Positions 30,601 to 38,956 are shown, counted from the stretch's first letter. The stretch: DNA of 64,000 bases from Bacillus sp. 1NLA3E (GCF_000242895.2 NC_021171.1:592001-656000), one strand, 5' to 3'. Program-made: numbers and translations. The notes: generated by a model not told the origin, from the letters alone.

Positions 30601-32858
30601 AATGCAAGCTGACCCCTTGGTCAAACGATCCAGTGTTGGATCCATCCACGGAAACGGCTTACCTTCGAGATGAAGAGAGTGGTGAAGTGTGGTCAGTTGC
30701 CCCATCTGCCGTCCATTCGCAAGAGCCATACAAAATAACGCATGGCAGAGGATTCTCGCGATTTGACCACGAAAGAAATGGCATCAAACATGAAATGCTG
30801 GTATATGTTCCACTTGAAGATCCTGTGAAGATTATCAGATTAAAGCTGCAAAATAAGTCACCTGTTCAACGAACAATCTCTTTGACCTATTACGCTGAAT
30901 GGGTGTTGGGTGTACAGCGTCAAGCAAATGCGCCTTATATTGTAACGGAATGGCTAGAGTCAGAACGGGTCATGACAGCGCGTAATTCATATCAAGAGAC
31001 ATTTCGAGATGCCACTGCATTCTTGGGGATATATCCTCAAGGGGAACCTAAGGAGGATTCTGATTATTTATCAGACATATCGTGGACATCGGACAGGGAT
31101 GAATTTATCGGGCGAAATGGTAGCATGGAACGTCCTGCGGCAATGGACCGTGTTGGATTATCGCGTCGAACTGGAACTAATTACGATTCCTGTGGTGCGA
31201 TTCAAAGTAAACTCACGCTTATGCCAGAGGAAGAAAAAGTCGTCTATATTTTGTTAGGTTGCGAAGGTTCGAATGATGCTGTATTGAATTTAGTCAAGAA
31301 ATATAGACAATCCTCTGTTTGTGAGCAAGCTTTGCAAGAGGTAGGTGAGTTTTGGAGTCACCATTTGGATCAGATTCAGGTTTCAACTCCGTCCCAAGAA
31401 ACAAATATTCTCTTGAACGGTTGGTTGTTGTATCAGTCCTTAGCTTGTCGAATCTGGGCTAGGACTGCTTTTTATCAAGCTGGAGGAGCTTTTGGATTCC
31501 GCGATCAATTGCAGGATTCCCTGTCGCTTTTGCACACGATGCCTGAAAAAACAAGAGAGCAGATTATTCTCCATGCGTCCCATCAATATTTAGAAGGGGA
31601 CGTCCAGCATTGGTGGCATGAAGAGACTGAACGAGGAATACGAACGACATTTTCCGATGATTTATTGTGGTTGCCATATGCTGTTTCTCGATACATAGAG
31701 CATACAGGTGATCGGACAATTTTGGATGAAGTGGCACCTTTTCTCCATAGCGAACCACTTGGTGAGGGTGAACATGAACGATATGAAGAAACAAAACAAG
31801 CTTCTGAAACTGGAACAGTGTATGAACATTGTTTATGGGCAATCGATCGGGCTCTCGGTCGGATTGGCGAGCACGGATTACCGCTCATTGGAGTCGGAGA
31901 TTGGAACGATGGTATGAATCTCGTTGGTGTTAAAGGGCGGGGGGAAAGTGTTTGGTTAGGCTGGTTTATTTGCGACGTGTTGAACCGGTTTGCAGAGCTT
32001 TGTAAAAAGAGCGGAGATCAGGAAAGAGTAGAAGAATTTACGAAAAATCGCGAGAAATTAACCGACTCTCTCAATGAGCATGGCTGGGATGGCCAGTGGT
32101 ACCGTCGGGCTTTTACAGACGGAGGAAACTGGCTGGGCTCGATTCAAAATCAGGAGTGCCGAATTGATGCTATCGCCCAATCATGGTCCGTCATCTCAGG
32201 TGCCGCTCCAAAAGAGCGTGCCATTCAAGCGATGAATTCGTTCGATCGCGAGTTAGTTGAGAGAGATCTTTCCGTCATTCGACTATTAACGCCACCGTTT
32301 GATGAAACAGATCCAAGTCCAGGGTATATCCAAGGATATCCACCAGGACTCCGTGAAAATGGAGCGCAATATACTCATGGTGTTATTTGGAGTATTATCG
32401 CCTGGTGCCAGCTTGGTCAAGGGGACAAAGCGTTGGAAATGTTCTGCATGCTCAACCCAATGACGCATACTCGAACGGATCGTGAAGTGATGAAGTATAC
32501 CGGTGAACCGTACGTGCTTGCTGCAGATGTGTATACAGCAGAGCCTAAGCAAGGACATGCAGGATGGACATGGTATACTGGCGCTTCGGGCTGGTTATAT
32601 CAAGCGGGGATTGAGTGGATTCTCGGCATTAGGCGGCGGGAAAACCAGCTACATATCGATCCGCGGATTCCAAATGATTGGCCAGGATTTTCAGTCACCT
32701 ATCGCTTCGGTAAAACAAGTTATTTGATTAATGTAATAAATGGAGGGAATGGTGAAAGGAACCTAACAATGGACGGAGAGCAACTCCCTATTTCAGATGG
32801 GTCATTTGTAGAGTTGCAGGATGATGGAAAAGAACATGTGGTTGAATTGAAGCTTTAG
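24612..32858 (+). CDS. Cyclic beta-1,2-glucan synthase (NdvB/Cgs-like)
   Basis: A 2748-residue membrane enzyme, close in length to Brucella Cgs. Order: helical N-terminal region (1-390), membrane helices near 393-435, a GT84 glycosyltransferase domain with the DxD motif (Asp606-Ala-Asp608 in ITLDADTQLP) and QHRW at 752-755, more helices (about 800-970), a glycoamylase-like module ending in MAHHQGMSLL near 1378, then a GH94-type phosphorylase module with GDWNDGMN at 2429-2436. These activities initiate, extend, cyclise and length-control beta-1,2-glucan from UDP-glucose. The frame is intact over 8.2 kb. ATG follows GGGGGAG. Common in Rhizobiales; less expected in Bacillaceae. No exporter (NdvA-like) is next to it. 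Confidence 0.93.
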   Translation: MMILNKEQLREEAHKSALSHDPFISRKPSARFWRVNESDHENLRNLVKDLRETRSSCSQPAEEWLLDNAEFLEEQVLVIKHDLSKRLVNSLPHLSKTGESRVFSICTDYLQYTDGNLDKDSFISYFQAYQEVSVLTIAEAWTIPLILRVALIRRLAGIVDSIRERRDVCMLVEKLLSNLEASEITPEKLKEVLESAGQEMPLSGPMIVHLVQHLRERADYSATVGEWLICKLENGPESLDHILSYEYQLQAAFQVTTGNIITSIRKLSRWDWQESFEQISMVEQTLSKEHTGFYSKLDFSSRNTLRKRVEQLARRVNLPENLVATQAVELAEKYERDRSSEKVKVEDLLRQEFVAYYLLDPNGIKQLRQALKMCGKPRALPETGLLKRPTGTYFNMIGIIFAIFLVVLSIFIGRNQLFTPVDWVITLFVISLPAIEWAVTGAHWFIERLITPVPLLRFDFSKGIPAEAETVVVIPVIWSSVEEVEELTDRLELHYLANRDPNIHFALLGDFKDADTEIIRQDEVILEAVNRGINRLRRTYPETTFHLFQRKRLWNQSEGAWMGWERKRGKLVEFVELLKGSKKTSFSFFDGDVSFLQRVRYIITLDADTQLPLESAQRMIGTLHLPYNRPRINKTKTRVIEGYGVLQPRVGMSHEAAMKSRFASLWSSDPGIDPYAFAVSDPYQDGLEQGIFTGKGIFDVDAFFQVLCERIPENRVLSHDLLEGGFLRAGLLSDIELIDNHPARFNAYQMRQHRWVRGDWQLLLWLLPKSFNRKGELRPVDLSILTRWQIVDNMRRSLLSPILYIILLLAVTILPGPTLRWIGLVLVTWFLPVLRQLLTVHTVFRQPRSILFTTGQVLVSFITVPYQIVLILDGISRTLYRLFFSKRRLLEWVTSVEEDRKSNKNEAPTLQGLYGGYFLIILFFIATFLNGNISVQLIGFILSAIWASAPFVIRWLDQPVNQERVSFSSKETEELRNLSHQIWSFYEEFVTKEENWLPPDNVQMEPANGVAHRTSPTNIGLYLTCTLAARDFEFIDTPGLINRLERTMETLERMDKWEGHLYNWYDTVTLNPLFPRYVSTVDSGNLIGCLITVKEGLAEWLESYDDKENPINHDHQAESLKIAFSEEITPMASSRLTGKSVLVNWRDRGSQLLERLEKLIQGTDFRPLYDHQAKLFSLGYHADRCERDDVLYDLMASEARIASFIAIALGQVSVSHWQVLGRTMAKVGKRPVLLSWSGTMFEYLMPWLFMRTYRNTLLENTYVAVVDRQIEYARQREVPFGISESGYYAFDYQMNYQYRAFGVPGLGFKRGLEQDLVVAPYATIMALPFAKEESLASLKKIEKLNGRGKYGFYEAMDFTSERLPKGKQLEVIRSFMAHHQGMSLLTLANVLLPKTMYERFHRNKQIRSAELLLQERIPKTPKFIKHPALNRVHEPYTKIVPDVTDTRKIISPNTTVPEVSVLSNGAFTTVVTNTGSGFSQYNGLEVSRWREDPVMDPWGSYIYIRDLSKNKLWSPSYQPCRVESPEQLVQFGLDRTTFLRVDEDVKTSMEICVSSEWNAEVRRITLTNTGPEQKVLEVTTFIELALANPIADVAHTAFSKLFIRTAYDAQSGCLVAGRRPREAKDHTLWSAHSLMVDGEALGSVEFETDRSSFIGRGYRLSEPQGIYSRLRGKVGSVADPAFVMRRRICIEPGKQMQLFAVTSVSDTKEGAIEIIGKFAPDQSIERAFQMAWNRGQIELRHLHLNNWEAINFQKLAGYVLYTPPLRKERRTAILTNSKGQSGLWSHGVSGDRPIVLVHIEDQSHMPFVVKMLTGHEYLRRLGLLFDLVLLNGSEEGYQQHLQEALRRAAEQGIDRFGAEMSGVYVIAANQLPEEDKVLLMTVARVELRAGGASFSSQLRMPREKGQEAVPLPEKLNLGLPSDDQQGHLEQTMVDETKDWLFFNGWGGFSPDGKEYRIIIKNGNHLPAPWINVLANPNFGCLISEMGTGYTWWRNSRECKLTPWSNDPVLDPSTETAYLRDEESGEVWSVAPSAVHSQEPYKITHGRGFSRFDHERNGIKHEMLVYVPLEDPVKIIRLKLQNKSPVQRTISLTYYAEWVLGVQRQANAPYIVTEWLESERVMTARNSYQETFRDATAFLGIYPQGEPKEDSDYLSDISWTSDRDEFIGRNGSMERPAAMDRVGLSRRTGTNYDSCGAIQSKLTLMPEEEKVVYILLGCEGSNDAVLNLVKKYRQSSVCEQALQEVGEFWSHHLDQIQVSTPSQETNILLNGWLLYQSLACRIWARTAFYQAGGAFGFRDQLQDSLSLLHTMPEKTREQIILHASHQYLEGDVQHWWHEETERGIRTTFSDDLLWLPYAVSRYIEHTGDRTILDEVAPFLHSEPLGEGEHERYEETKQASETGTVYEHCLWAIDRALGRIGEHGLPLIGVGDWNDGMNLVGVKGRGESVWLGWFICDVLNRFAELCKKSGDQERVEEFTKNREKLTDSLNEHGWDGQWYRRAFTDGGNWLGSIQNQECRIDAIAQSWSVISGAAPKERAIQAMNSFDRELVERDLSVIRLLTPPFDETDPSPGYIQGYPPGLRENGAQYTHGVIWSIIAWCQLGQGDKALEMFCMLNPMTHTRTDREVMKYTGEPYVLAADVYTAEPKQGHAGWTWYTGASGWLYQAGIEWILGIRRRENQLHIDPRIPNDWPGFSVTYRFGKTSYLINVINGGNGERNLTMDGEQLPISDGSFVELQDDGKEHVVELKL

Positions 32859-32883
32859 CATGAGTAGAAAGCGCTTATATTAT

Positions 32884-32926
32884 AAATCGTCATGATCCAC
32901 ATAGTTGGTTTATGGCGATTTTTTTA
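32884..32926 (+). terminator. Terminator after the glucan synthase
   Basis: AAATCG-CAT / ATG-CGATTT arms, one bulged base on each side, then seven T residues. Confidence 0.65.
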
Positions 32927-33118
32927 TACTTTTGTCAACTAAAATTGAATGGATGGGAAGTCGAAAATAACTAATGAAAGGTTATTATTAAATTCGTGGT
33001 ATTTGAAATTTTTAGAAAATAACGAGAATAGTATCCGCTTTTATAATATAATATTTTAAGAGAAGTTAAATGTTCTAATGATTCTATTTCTCCACTACTA
33101 TTTTGGGGGATTATTTGT

Positions 33119-34369
33119 ATGGTAATTGATTATGAGGTTGTTATATATCAAGTTCTAATCGTACTTTTCCCTATTTTTGTTTATTATTTGTTTTTTAATG
33201 AAAAAAACCGGGAACACCGAAAGCTAAACTGGAAATTGACTATCATGTTATTGATCATCATAGTTCTGACGATGTCTTACCCAATCAAATTTTCTGAGGG
33301 ATATATATATGATTTTAGAATCATTCCCTTTATTATTTCTTTTGTTTATGGTGGAACGATTCCGGGTTTAATTAACGTGTTAATCCTGTTAACCTATCGA
33401 TTTATTATAGGTGGGAATGGGTTTTATGTTGTTTTGATCAATTATTCTATTTCAAGTATTATTCTAATTTTTTTAGCAAAAAAAATTGAATCATACCAAA
33501 AAAAGGGGAAACTTTGGTTTGTCAGTTTAATATTTTGGGCTAACACGTTTATTGTGATGCTCACTCTTTTTAAAACGAATCAAATACAGCAAATTCGCTT
33601 TATGTTTATTTTTTATAGTATTACTTGGATTTGCCTGATGATGGTTGTGTTTGTCATCGAAAATGTCAATCAACAAATTGAAATTCGTAAGAAATTACAT
33701 AGGGATGAAAAATTTAATATAATCAGTCAACTAGCAGCCTCCGTTGCTCATGAGGTGAGGAACCCTTTGACATCAGTTCGAGGTTTTTTACAACTATTGA
33801 TCGATGACGAAAATTTGAAAAGCACACAGAAAAATTATATCGAAATTGCTTTAAGTGAGCTGGATCATGCACAATCAATCATCAATGATTACTTGTCGTT
33901 AGCGAAACCAAATACTGAGGAACTGACTTCTATAAATATCTCAGATGAGGTTAAGAAGACCATTGCACTCATGACATCTTATTCCAATATACAGAACATC
34001 ACGATCAAGACTAATATTCAAGATTCACTACACATAAAAGGAAATAGTAACGAAATGAAGCAGGTTTTAGTCAATATTATCAAGAATGGGATAGAAGCAA
34101 TGGATGCTGGAGGGGTTCTTTCAGTGGATACAATTGAAAAGAATGGGATAGTCTCTATTGAAATTATGGATAGTGGAAAAGGAATGACAAAAAGCCAACT
34201 TAATAAATTGGGAACACCGTTTTATACCACCAAGGAAAAAGGAACTGGGGTAGGTCTAACGATTTCCTTCCAACTCATCCAAGCAATGAAGGGCAAAATA
34301 AAGGTCAAAAGTGAACCCGGAAAAGGCACAACATTCACCATCCAATTTCCAAGCATCAACAAAAATTGA
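33119..34369 (+). CDS. Multi-pass membrane histidine kinase (KinB-like, 5TM)
   Basis: 416 residues: about six hydrophobic segments in the first 185 residues, with the 5TM-5TMR-LYT-like stretch DFRIIPFIISFVYGG and GLINVLILLTYRFI, then HisKA (ISQLAASVAHEVRNPLTSVR) and HATPase (NIIKNGIEAMDAGG, DSGKGMT, KGTGVGLTISFQL). This is the layout of Bacillus sporulation kinases KinB/KinD and relatives that feed Spo0F. No response regulator is next to it, as is usual for the phosphorelay. GGGGGA precedes the ATG. Role in sporulation is inferred from family. Confidence 0.86.
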   Translation: MVIDYEVVIYQVLIVLFPIFVYYLFFNEKNREHRKLNWKLTIMLLIIIVLTMSYPIKFSEGYIYDFRIIPFIISFVYGGTIPGLINVLILLTYRFIIGGNGFYVVLINYSISSIILIFLAKKIESYQKKGKLWFVSLIFWANTFIVMLTLFKTNQIQQIRFMFIFYSITWICLMMVVFVIENVNQQIEIRKKLHRDEKFNIISQLAASVAHEVRNPLTSVRGFLQLLIDDENLKSTQKNYIEIALSELDHAQSIINDYLSLAKPNTEELTSINISDEVKKTIALMTSYSNIQNITIKTNIQDSLHIKGNSNEMKQVLVNIIKNGIEAMDAGGVLSVDTIEKNGIVSIEIMDSGKGMTKSQLNKLGTPFYTTKEKGTGVGLTISFQLIQAMKGKIKVKSEPGKGTTFTIQFPSINKN

Positions 34370-34412
34370 AAGCACCTAACCTCAGCACATTAATGCGTTA
34401 ATATACTTAATA

Positions 34413-34462
34413 GTGCCTGACCCCCGACGCATTAATGCGTTAACATGGAGGGGGTCAGGCAC
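34413..34462. repeat. GTGCCTGACCCCC palindrome, copy R1
   Basis: Arms GTGCCTGACCCCC and GGGGGTCAGGCAC around a loop with GCATTAATGCGTTAA; followed by a T-run, so it can end the kinase transcript. Confidence 0.85.
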
Positions 34463-34605
34463 TTTTTTTGGAATAATGTCCATGAATCTTCCAGATGATG
34501 ACCAGTCATGTTATTTTACCTTTGGAAAAAATCAATAATTTTATAAAATAATTTTGGATTAATTTCCAAAATGTCACAAAAACTAAATGAATTTTTCACA
34601 TTTAA

Positions 34606-34621
34606 ACACCATATGTTGTGA
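34606..34621 (+). promoter_or_regulatory. NrdR-box-like site before nrdD
   Basis: ACACCATATGTTGTGA closely follows the NrdR consensus (ACAC-WATAT-like centre-TGTGT). It stands 54 bases before the nrdD start. NrdR boxes usually come in pairs; a second, poor match lies about 31 bases upstream. Confidence 0.5.
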
Positions 34622-34675
34622 TAATATTATTTTCGTAGTACTAAATATAGGGTTTTTACCAAAAGGGGAAAAACT

Positions 34676-36523
34676 ATGAAATCAAAGCTTTATGAAGAGT
34701 TTAAAGAGATTGTAAACAGTAGTAACAAAGATTTAGTTCAGGAAAATGCTAACGTAGATGGCTTGTCACCGATGGGGATGATGTTGTTGTTTGCTTCAGC
34801 GTCTGCCAAATCATATGTAGTAGACAATCTACTTTCTGAAGATGTCAAACAAGCCTATTTGGACGGATATATGCATATCCATGATTTGGATTTTTACGCC
34901 AGTGGTACGACAACTTGCAGCCAAATCCCTTTAGCAAAAGTCCTAAAGGGTGGGTTTAATACCGGGCATGGACATATGAGAGAACCGAAGAGCATTACAA
35001 GTGCTTTAGCTTTAACAAGTATTATTTTTCAGTCAAATCAAAACAACCAACATGGTGGGCAATCAATCCCTACTTTAGATTACGATTTAGCGCCATATGT
35101 TCGGATGACGTTTGAAAAAAAGAAAAAGATGATTCAAGAGTTAATGGTTGGAGAAATGGAAGAGGAAATCATCGAGGAAAAAGCGTGGGAATTAACTGAT
35201 CAAGAGGTATTCCAATCGTGTGAGGCATTTATACATAATAGTAATTCGATGCATAGCCGTGGTGGGGGACAAGTACCATTCATTTCGGTAAACTTAGGAA
35301 CTGATACTTCAAGAGAAGGCAGAATGGTTACCAAAAATCTCCTTCTAGCGACGCAAGGTGGATTAGGTGGGGGAGAAACTCCGATTTTCCCAATCATTGT
35401 GTTCAAAGTGAAAAACGGGGTGAACTTCCATGAAGGCGACCCGAACTATGATCTTTATCGACTATCCTTAGAAACAACATCAAAACGGTTATTCCCGAAC
35501 TATGTGTTCCTGGATGCACCGTTTAATTTGAAATATTATGATGGCACGCCACAGTCAGAGATTGCAACAATGGGATGCAGAACGCGTACCATTTCTAACG
35601 TCCATGGCAAAGAAACTCCAGTAGGTAGAGGAAATCTTTCTTTTTCAACGATTAACCTGCCGTTACTGGCCATTGAGTCTGATGGAGTGATGGATTTCTT
35701 CGGGAAGCTTGACCATTATATTGATTTAACCAATAAACAATTATACGAACGCTATCTCTATCAAGCACAAAAAACGGCTTCTCATTTCAAGTTCCTTTAT
35801 GGACAAGGAATATGGTGGAACGGTGAGATGCTTAATCCCTATCAGAAGCTTGATGAAATTCTTAAGCAAGGGACCCTTTCTGTCGGCTTTGTTGGTTTGG
35901 CAGAAGCTTTAGTTCAGCTTACCGGCAAACACCACGGTGAAAGTGAAGAAGCGGCTCAATTGGGCTATGACATTATTAAATACATGCGTGGAAAAATGGA
36001 TTCCGCCACTGAGGAATACGATTTAAATTACACCTTATTGGCTACTCCAGCTGAATCATTCGCAGGTAAGGCATTAAAGAAGGCAAAGGCCAAGCATGGA
36101 GTGATACCGGGTGTAACCGACCGCGAATATTTCACAAATAGTTTCCATGTTCCTGTCTATTACAAAATTAAAGCAGTAGACAAAATTAGGATTGAAGCTC
36201 CATACCATGAACTAACCAATGCAGGACACATAACCTACATTGAGCTTGACGGGGACGCAAGCAAAAATATCGATGCATTAGATACAATTGTCAAGGCAAT
36301 GCAAAAATATGGCGTGGGCTATGGAAGTATCAATCATCCGGTTGATCGTTGCTTAGATTGCAATCATAAAGGAATCATCGAGAATGAATGTCCAAAATGT
36401 GGGAATCATGAAGAGTCTAAGATCGAGCGGATTCGTCGCATCACAGGTTATTTGGTTGGAAGTTTGGATAAATGGAATAGCAGTAAACGCAGTGAAGAAC
36501 GAGATAGAGTTCATCACCATTAA
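34676..36523 (+). CDS. nrdD: Anaerobic ribonucleoside-triphosphate reductase NrdD
   Basis: 615 residues. It reduces NTPs to dNTPs without oxygen through a glycyl radical. Visible: GYMHIHDLDFYASGTTTCSQ near the active site, QSNQNNQHGGQS, the ATMGCRTR active-site region, a C-terminal zinc site CLDCNHKG / CPKCGN and the glycyl-radical loop RRITGYLVG (Gly591). It lacks the N-terminal ATP-cone of the E. coli enzyme and starts almost directly with the catalytic barrel, so overall allosteric activity control by dATP may be missing. Followed by a terminator hairpin and then nrdG. Shows the organism can grow or survive without oxygen. Confidence 0.95.
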   Translation: MKSKLYEEFKEIVNSSNKDLVQENANVDGLSPMGMMLLFASASAKSYVVDNLLSEDVKQAYLDGYMHIHDLDFYASGTTTCSQIPLAKVLKGGFNTGHGHMREPKSITSALALTSIIFQSNQNNQHGGQSIPTLDYDLAPYVRMTFEKKKKMIQELMVGEMEEEIIEEKAWELTDQEVFQSCEAFIHNSNSMHSRGGGQVPFISVNLGTDTSREGRMVTKNLLLATQGGLGGGETPIFPIIVFKVKNGVNFHEGDPNYDLYRLSLETTSKRLFPNYVFLDAPFNLKYYDGTPQSEIATMGCRTRTISNVHGKETPVGRGNLSFSTINLPLLAIESDGVMDFFGKLDHYIDLTNKQLYERYLYQAQKTASHFKFLYGQGIWWNGEMLNPYQKLDEILKQGTLSVGFVGLAEALVQLTGKHHGESEEAAQLGYDIIKYMRGKMDSATEEYDLNYTLLATPAESFAGKALKKAKAKHGVIPGVTDREYFTNSFHVPVYYKIKAVDKIRIEAPYHELTNAGHITYIELDGDASKNIDALDTIVKAMQKYGVGYGSINHPVDRCLDCNHKGIIENECPKCGNHEESKIERIRRITGYLVGSLDKWNSSKRSEERDRVHHH

Positions 36524-36527
36524 CAAA

Positions 36528-36560
36528 AAAGTGTTGGTCGTTTTAGGCCAACACTTTTTC
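36528..36560 (+). terminator. Hairpin between nrdD and nrdG
   Basis: AAAAGTGTTGG / CCAACACTTTTT arms. A full terminator inside the nrd operon suggests partial read-through, giving less activase than reductase. Confidence 0.8.
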
Positions 36561-36610
36561 CAACTAAATATGGGGTTGATCTTTTTTTGAAAATAAAGAG
36601 GTGATTTCGG

Positions 36611-37099
36611 TTGAAAGTGATGAACATTATTCATGATAGTATTGTTGATGGTGAAGGGTTTCGAAGTGTCGTCTTTTTTGCGGGATGTCCTCATCACTGC
36701 ACTGGTTGTCACAATCCTCAATCATGGAAAATGGAGAATGGCACTGACATGACAAAGGAAGAGATTTTTTCGGAGATAATCCAAAATGAACTGACTCAGG
36801 TTACATTAAGCGGGGGGGAACCCTTTCTTCAAAGTGATGAAGTGGCACCGTTAGCTGCAACTTTAAAACATGAGGGGAAAAATATTTGGTGTTATACAGG
36901 CTATAGGTTTGAAACCTTGCTTACCGACCCAAGCCACCTGAAATTGTTGACCCAAGTCGATGTCCTAGTTGACGGGCAATTTGAGTTAGCTAAGCGGGAT
37001 TTAGGTCTTTTATATAAAGGTAGTAGTAACCAACGGATTATTGACGTGAAGAAAAGTCTATTTGAAGGACAAACGTTATTGTACGAAAATAAAGTGTAA
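36611..37099 (+). CDS. nrdG: NrdG, radical-SAM activase of NrdD
   Basis: 162 residues with the radical-SAM cluster motif CX3CX2C (AGCPHHCTGCHNPQSW), VTLSGGEPFLQ and DVLVDGQFE, all typical of NrdG. It uses S-adenosylmethionine and a 4Fe-4S cluster to place the glycyl radical on NrdD. The TTG start is supported by GAGGTGAT eight bases or so upstream; an internal ATG three codons later is an alternative. Its position after nrdD is standard. Confidence 0.94.
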   Translation: MKVMNIIHDSIVDGEGFRSVVFFAGCPHHCTGCHNPQSWKMENGTDMTKEEIFSEIIQNELTQVTLSGGEPFLQSDEVAPLAATLKHEGKNIWCYTGYRFETLLTDPSHLKLLTQVDVLVDGQFELAKRDLGLLYKGSSNQRIIDVKKSLFEGQTLLYENKV

Positions 37100-37176
37100 C
37101 TGAAAGGTTAAACCAGAGAATGTTAATGAACAGCATTATTAATGCAACATAGACCAATTAAAATAAGCGGCACCAA

Positions 37177-37214
37177 AAAAGCGCATCCTATTACTAAAAT
37201 GGATGGGCTTTTTT
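37177..37214 (+). terminator. Terminator after nrdG
   Basis: AAAAAAGC-GCATCC pairs with GGATGGGCTTTTTT, imperfect stem with a 12-base loop. Confidence 0.6.
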
Positions 37215-37253
37215 CGTTGTTTAGTTTACGGAAAAAATAATATTATTAGCCTA

Positions 37254-37303
37254 TTGACCAACCTAGTCAACGGAACTATAATCAAATTGACCAAAGGGGT
37301 CAA
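37254..37303 (+). promoter_or_regulatory. Promoter with two matched operators (TetR autoregulation)
   Basis: A sigma-A promoter (TTGACC, 17-base spacer, TATAAT at 37277-37282) is overlapped by TTGACCAACCTAGTCAA at 37254-37270, and a second copy TTGACCAAAGGGGTCAA lies at 37287-37303 just after the -10. Both share TTGAC-N7-GTCAA arms, 33 bp apart centre to centre. They are the likely binding sites of the TetR-type protein encoded next. Confidence 0.75.
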
Positions 37304-37351
37304 ATGATAAATAAGAGTTGGCAAATAAGTTTTTCGATGGAGGTGAATCTG

Positions 37352-37975
37352 TTGTTTTCTAAATTTCTAAATCTAAATCCAGAAAAGCAAGATCGAATCT
37401 TAAATGCTGCTTTAAAAGAATTTGCGCAAAAAGGTTATCAAAATGCTTCTACTAATGAGATTGTAAAAGAAGCAGGAATCTCTAAAGGATTATTGTTCCA
37501 CTATTTTAATAATAAAAAGGATTTGTACTTATTTCTATATAACCATTTTATGGGGATTGTAATGGGGGAGATTCTCGCAAAAGTGGATTGGAGCGAAAAA
37601 GACATTTTTAATAGGTACAGACAGATTGCAATACTCAAATTCGATTTATTCCAAAAGTACCCTGAAGTGTTTAATTTTATTAAAAGTATATACACAGAGA
37701 ACGCTCCTGATGTAAAGAAAGAAATTGACCAAAAGAACAAAGAATTATTGAATTATGGTTATAAAGATTTGTTTGGGGATATAGACCTTTCAAAATTTAA
37801 AGAGGGACTGGATATTGAAAAAACAGTCAATATTATTTTTTGGGCAATGGAAGGATTTGCTTACCGTCAGCAAGATAAAGCGTTAGCTAGTAATTTGGAT
37901 CAAACCTATTTAGAGGAAGTAATGGAAGAAATGGATGGGTATTGTGAAATCCTCAGAACAGCTTTTTATAAATAG
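37352..37975 (+). CDS. TetR/AcrR-family repressor
   Basis: 207 residues. N-terminal helix-turn-helix (DRILNAALKEFAQKGYQNAS, then TNEIVKEAGISKGLLFHYFNN) and a C-terminal ligand domain of about 140 residues without recognised motif. The start is TTG, chosen because GGAGGTGA lies just upstream and the family N-terminus begins there; longer in-frame readings have no ribosome binding site. It precedes an ABC exporter by about 90 bases and probably represses that operon and itself through the two TTGAC-N7-GTCAA sites. The inducer is unknown. Confidence 0.9.
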   Translation: MFSKFLNLNPEKQDRILNAALKEFAQKGYQNASTNEIVKEAGISKGLLFHYFNNKKDLYLFLYNHFMGIVMGEILAKVDWSEKDIFNRYRQIAILKFDLFQKYPEVFNFIKSIYTENAPDVKKEIDQKNKELLNYGYKDLFGDIDLSKFKEGLDIEKTVNIIFWAMEGFAYRQQDKALASNLDQTYLEEVMEEMDGYCEILRTAFYK

Positions 37976-38065
37976 TACTAAGAAAATTTGATCTAATTTT
38001 GTAGACTGCAGGTTCTAAAAAATCTGCTTAATCATACATGTTCGATTGAAAAGGGAGGTTCTACC

Positions 38066-38950
38066 ATGAATGTAATTGAAATTAAAAATCTTACCAAAAT
38101 GTATGGAAAATCAAGAGGGATTACGGACATTAGTTTTAATGTAGAAGAGGGAGAGATATTTGGCTTTATAGGCCCAAACGGTTCCGGTAAATCGACAACG
38201 ATCCGTACACTGTTGTCACTAATATACCCAACCAGCGGCAGTGCCACAATTTTTGGGAAAGACTGCGTTCAGTTTGCTCCTGAAATTAAGAAGCAAATCG
38301 GCTATTTACCTTCAGAAGTTTTTTATTATGACAACATGAAGGTGATGGACCTATTAAAATATTCAGCAAGCTTCTATAAAAAAGATTGCACAAAGAGAAT
38401 CAAAGAATTAGCAGAAATTATGAATCTTGATTTAACGAAAAAAATAGATGATTTATCACTTGGAAATAAAAAGAAGGTTGGGATTGTTCAGGGGCTTCTT
38501 CATGAACCGAAGCTGATTATTCTTGATGAACCAACCAGTGGACTAGATCCATTAATGCAACAAAAATTCTTTGAATTGCTTGAAATAGAGAATAAAAAGG
38601 GAGCCACGATTTTATTTTCCTCTCATATTTTAAGCGAGGTTCAAAGATTATGTAATCGTGTTGCGATCATAAAAGAAGGTAAAATCGTAACGGTTGAAAA
38701 GATTAGTACTTTAAAAGAAAACAACTATAAAAAGTTCAAAATAGATACGCATGCGACGCTCGATAAAGATTACTTTAATTTGGATGGCGTGACAAAGCTA
38801 GAGAAGAAAGATAACATAATTAGCTTCTTATTTAGAGGAAACATTAACGGTGTATTGAAAAAGATTGCTGAAATCGATATTACCAACCTTTGGATTGAAG
38901 AGCCTGACCTAGAGGAGATCTTTATGCATTACTATGAAAAGGAGGATTAA
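38066..38950 (+). CDS. ABC exporter ATPase
   Basis: 294 residues, with Walker A GPNGSGKST, Q-loop region IGYLPSEVFYYD, signature LSLGNKKKVGIVQ, Walker B LIILDEPTSGLDP and the His switch SSHILSEV. The C-terminal 80 residues are the extra domain usual in BcrA/CcmA-type drug or antibiotic exporters. GGGAGG lies before the ATG. It pairs with the two permeases that follow, six bases after its stop. Substrate unknown; likely a toxic compound or peptide. Confidence 0.93.
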   Translation: MNVIEIKNLTKMYGKSRGITDISFNVEEGEIFGFIGPNGSGKSTTIRTLLSLIYPTSGSATIFGKDCVQFAPEIKKQIGYLPSEVFYYDNMKVMDLLKYSASFYKKDCTKRIKELAEIMNLDLTKKIDDLSLGNKKKVGIVQGLLHEPKLIILDEPTSGLDPLMQQKFFELLEIENKKGATILFSSHILSEVQRLCNRVAIIKEGKIVTVEKISTLKENNYKKFKIDTHATLDKDYFNLDGVTKLEKKDNIISFLFRGNINGVLKKIAEIDITNLWIEEPDLEEIFMHYYEKED

Positions 38951-38956
38951 GTAGCG

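Noticed and set aside
36353-36721. 122-codon minus-strand frame across nrdD-nrdG
   Set aside because: Spans the end of nrdD, a terminator and the start of nrdG in antisense; not a credible gene.
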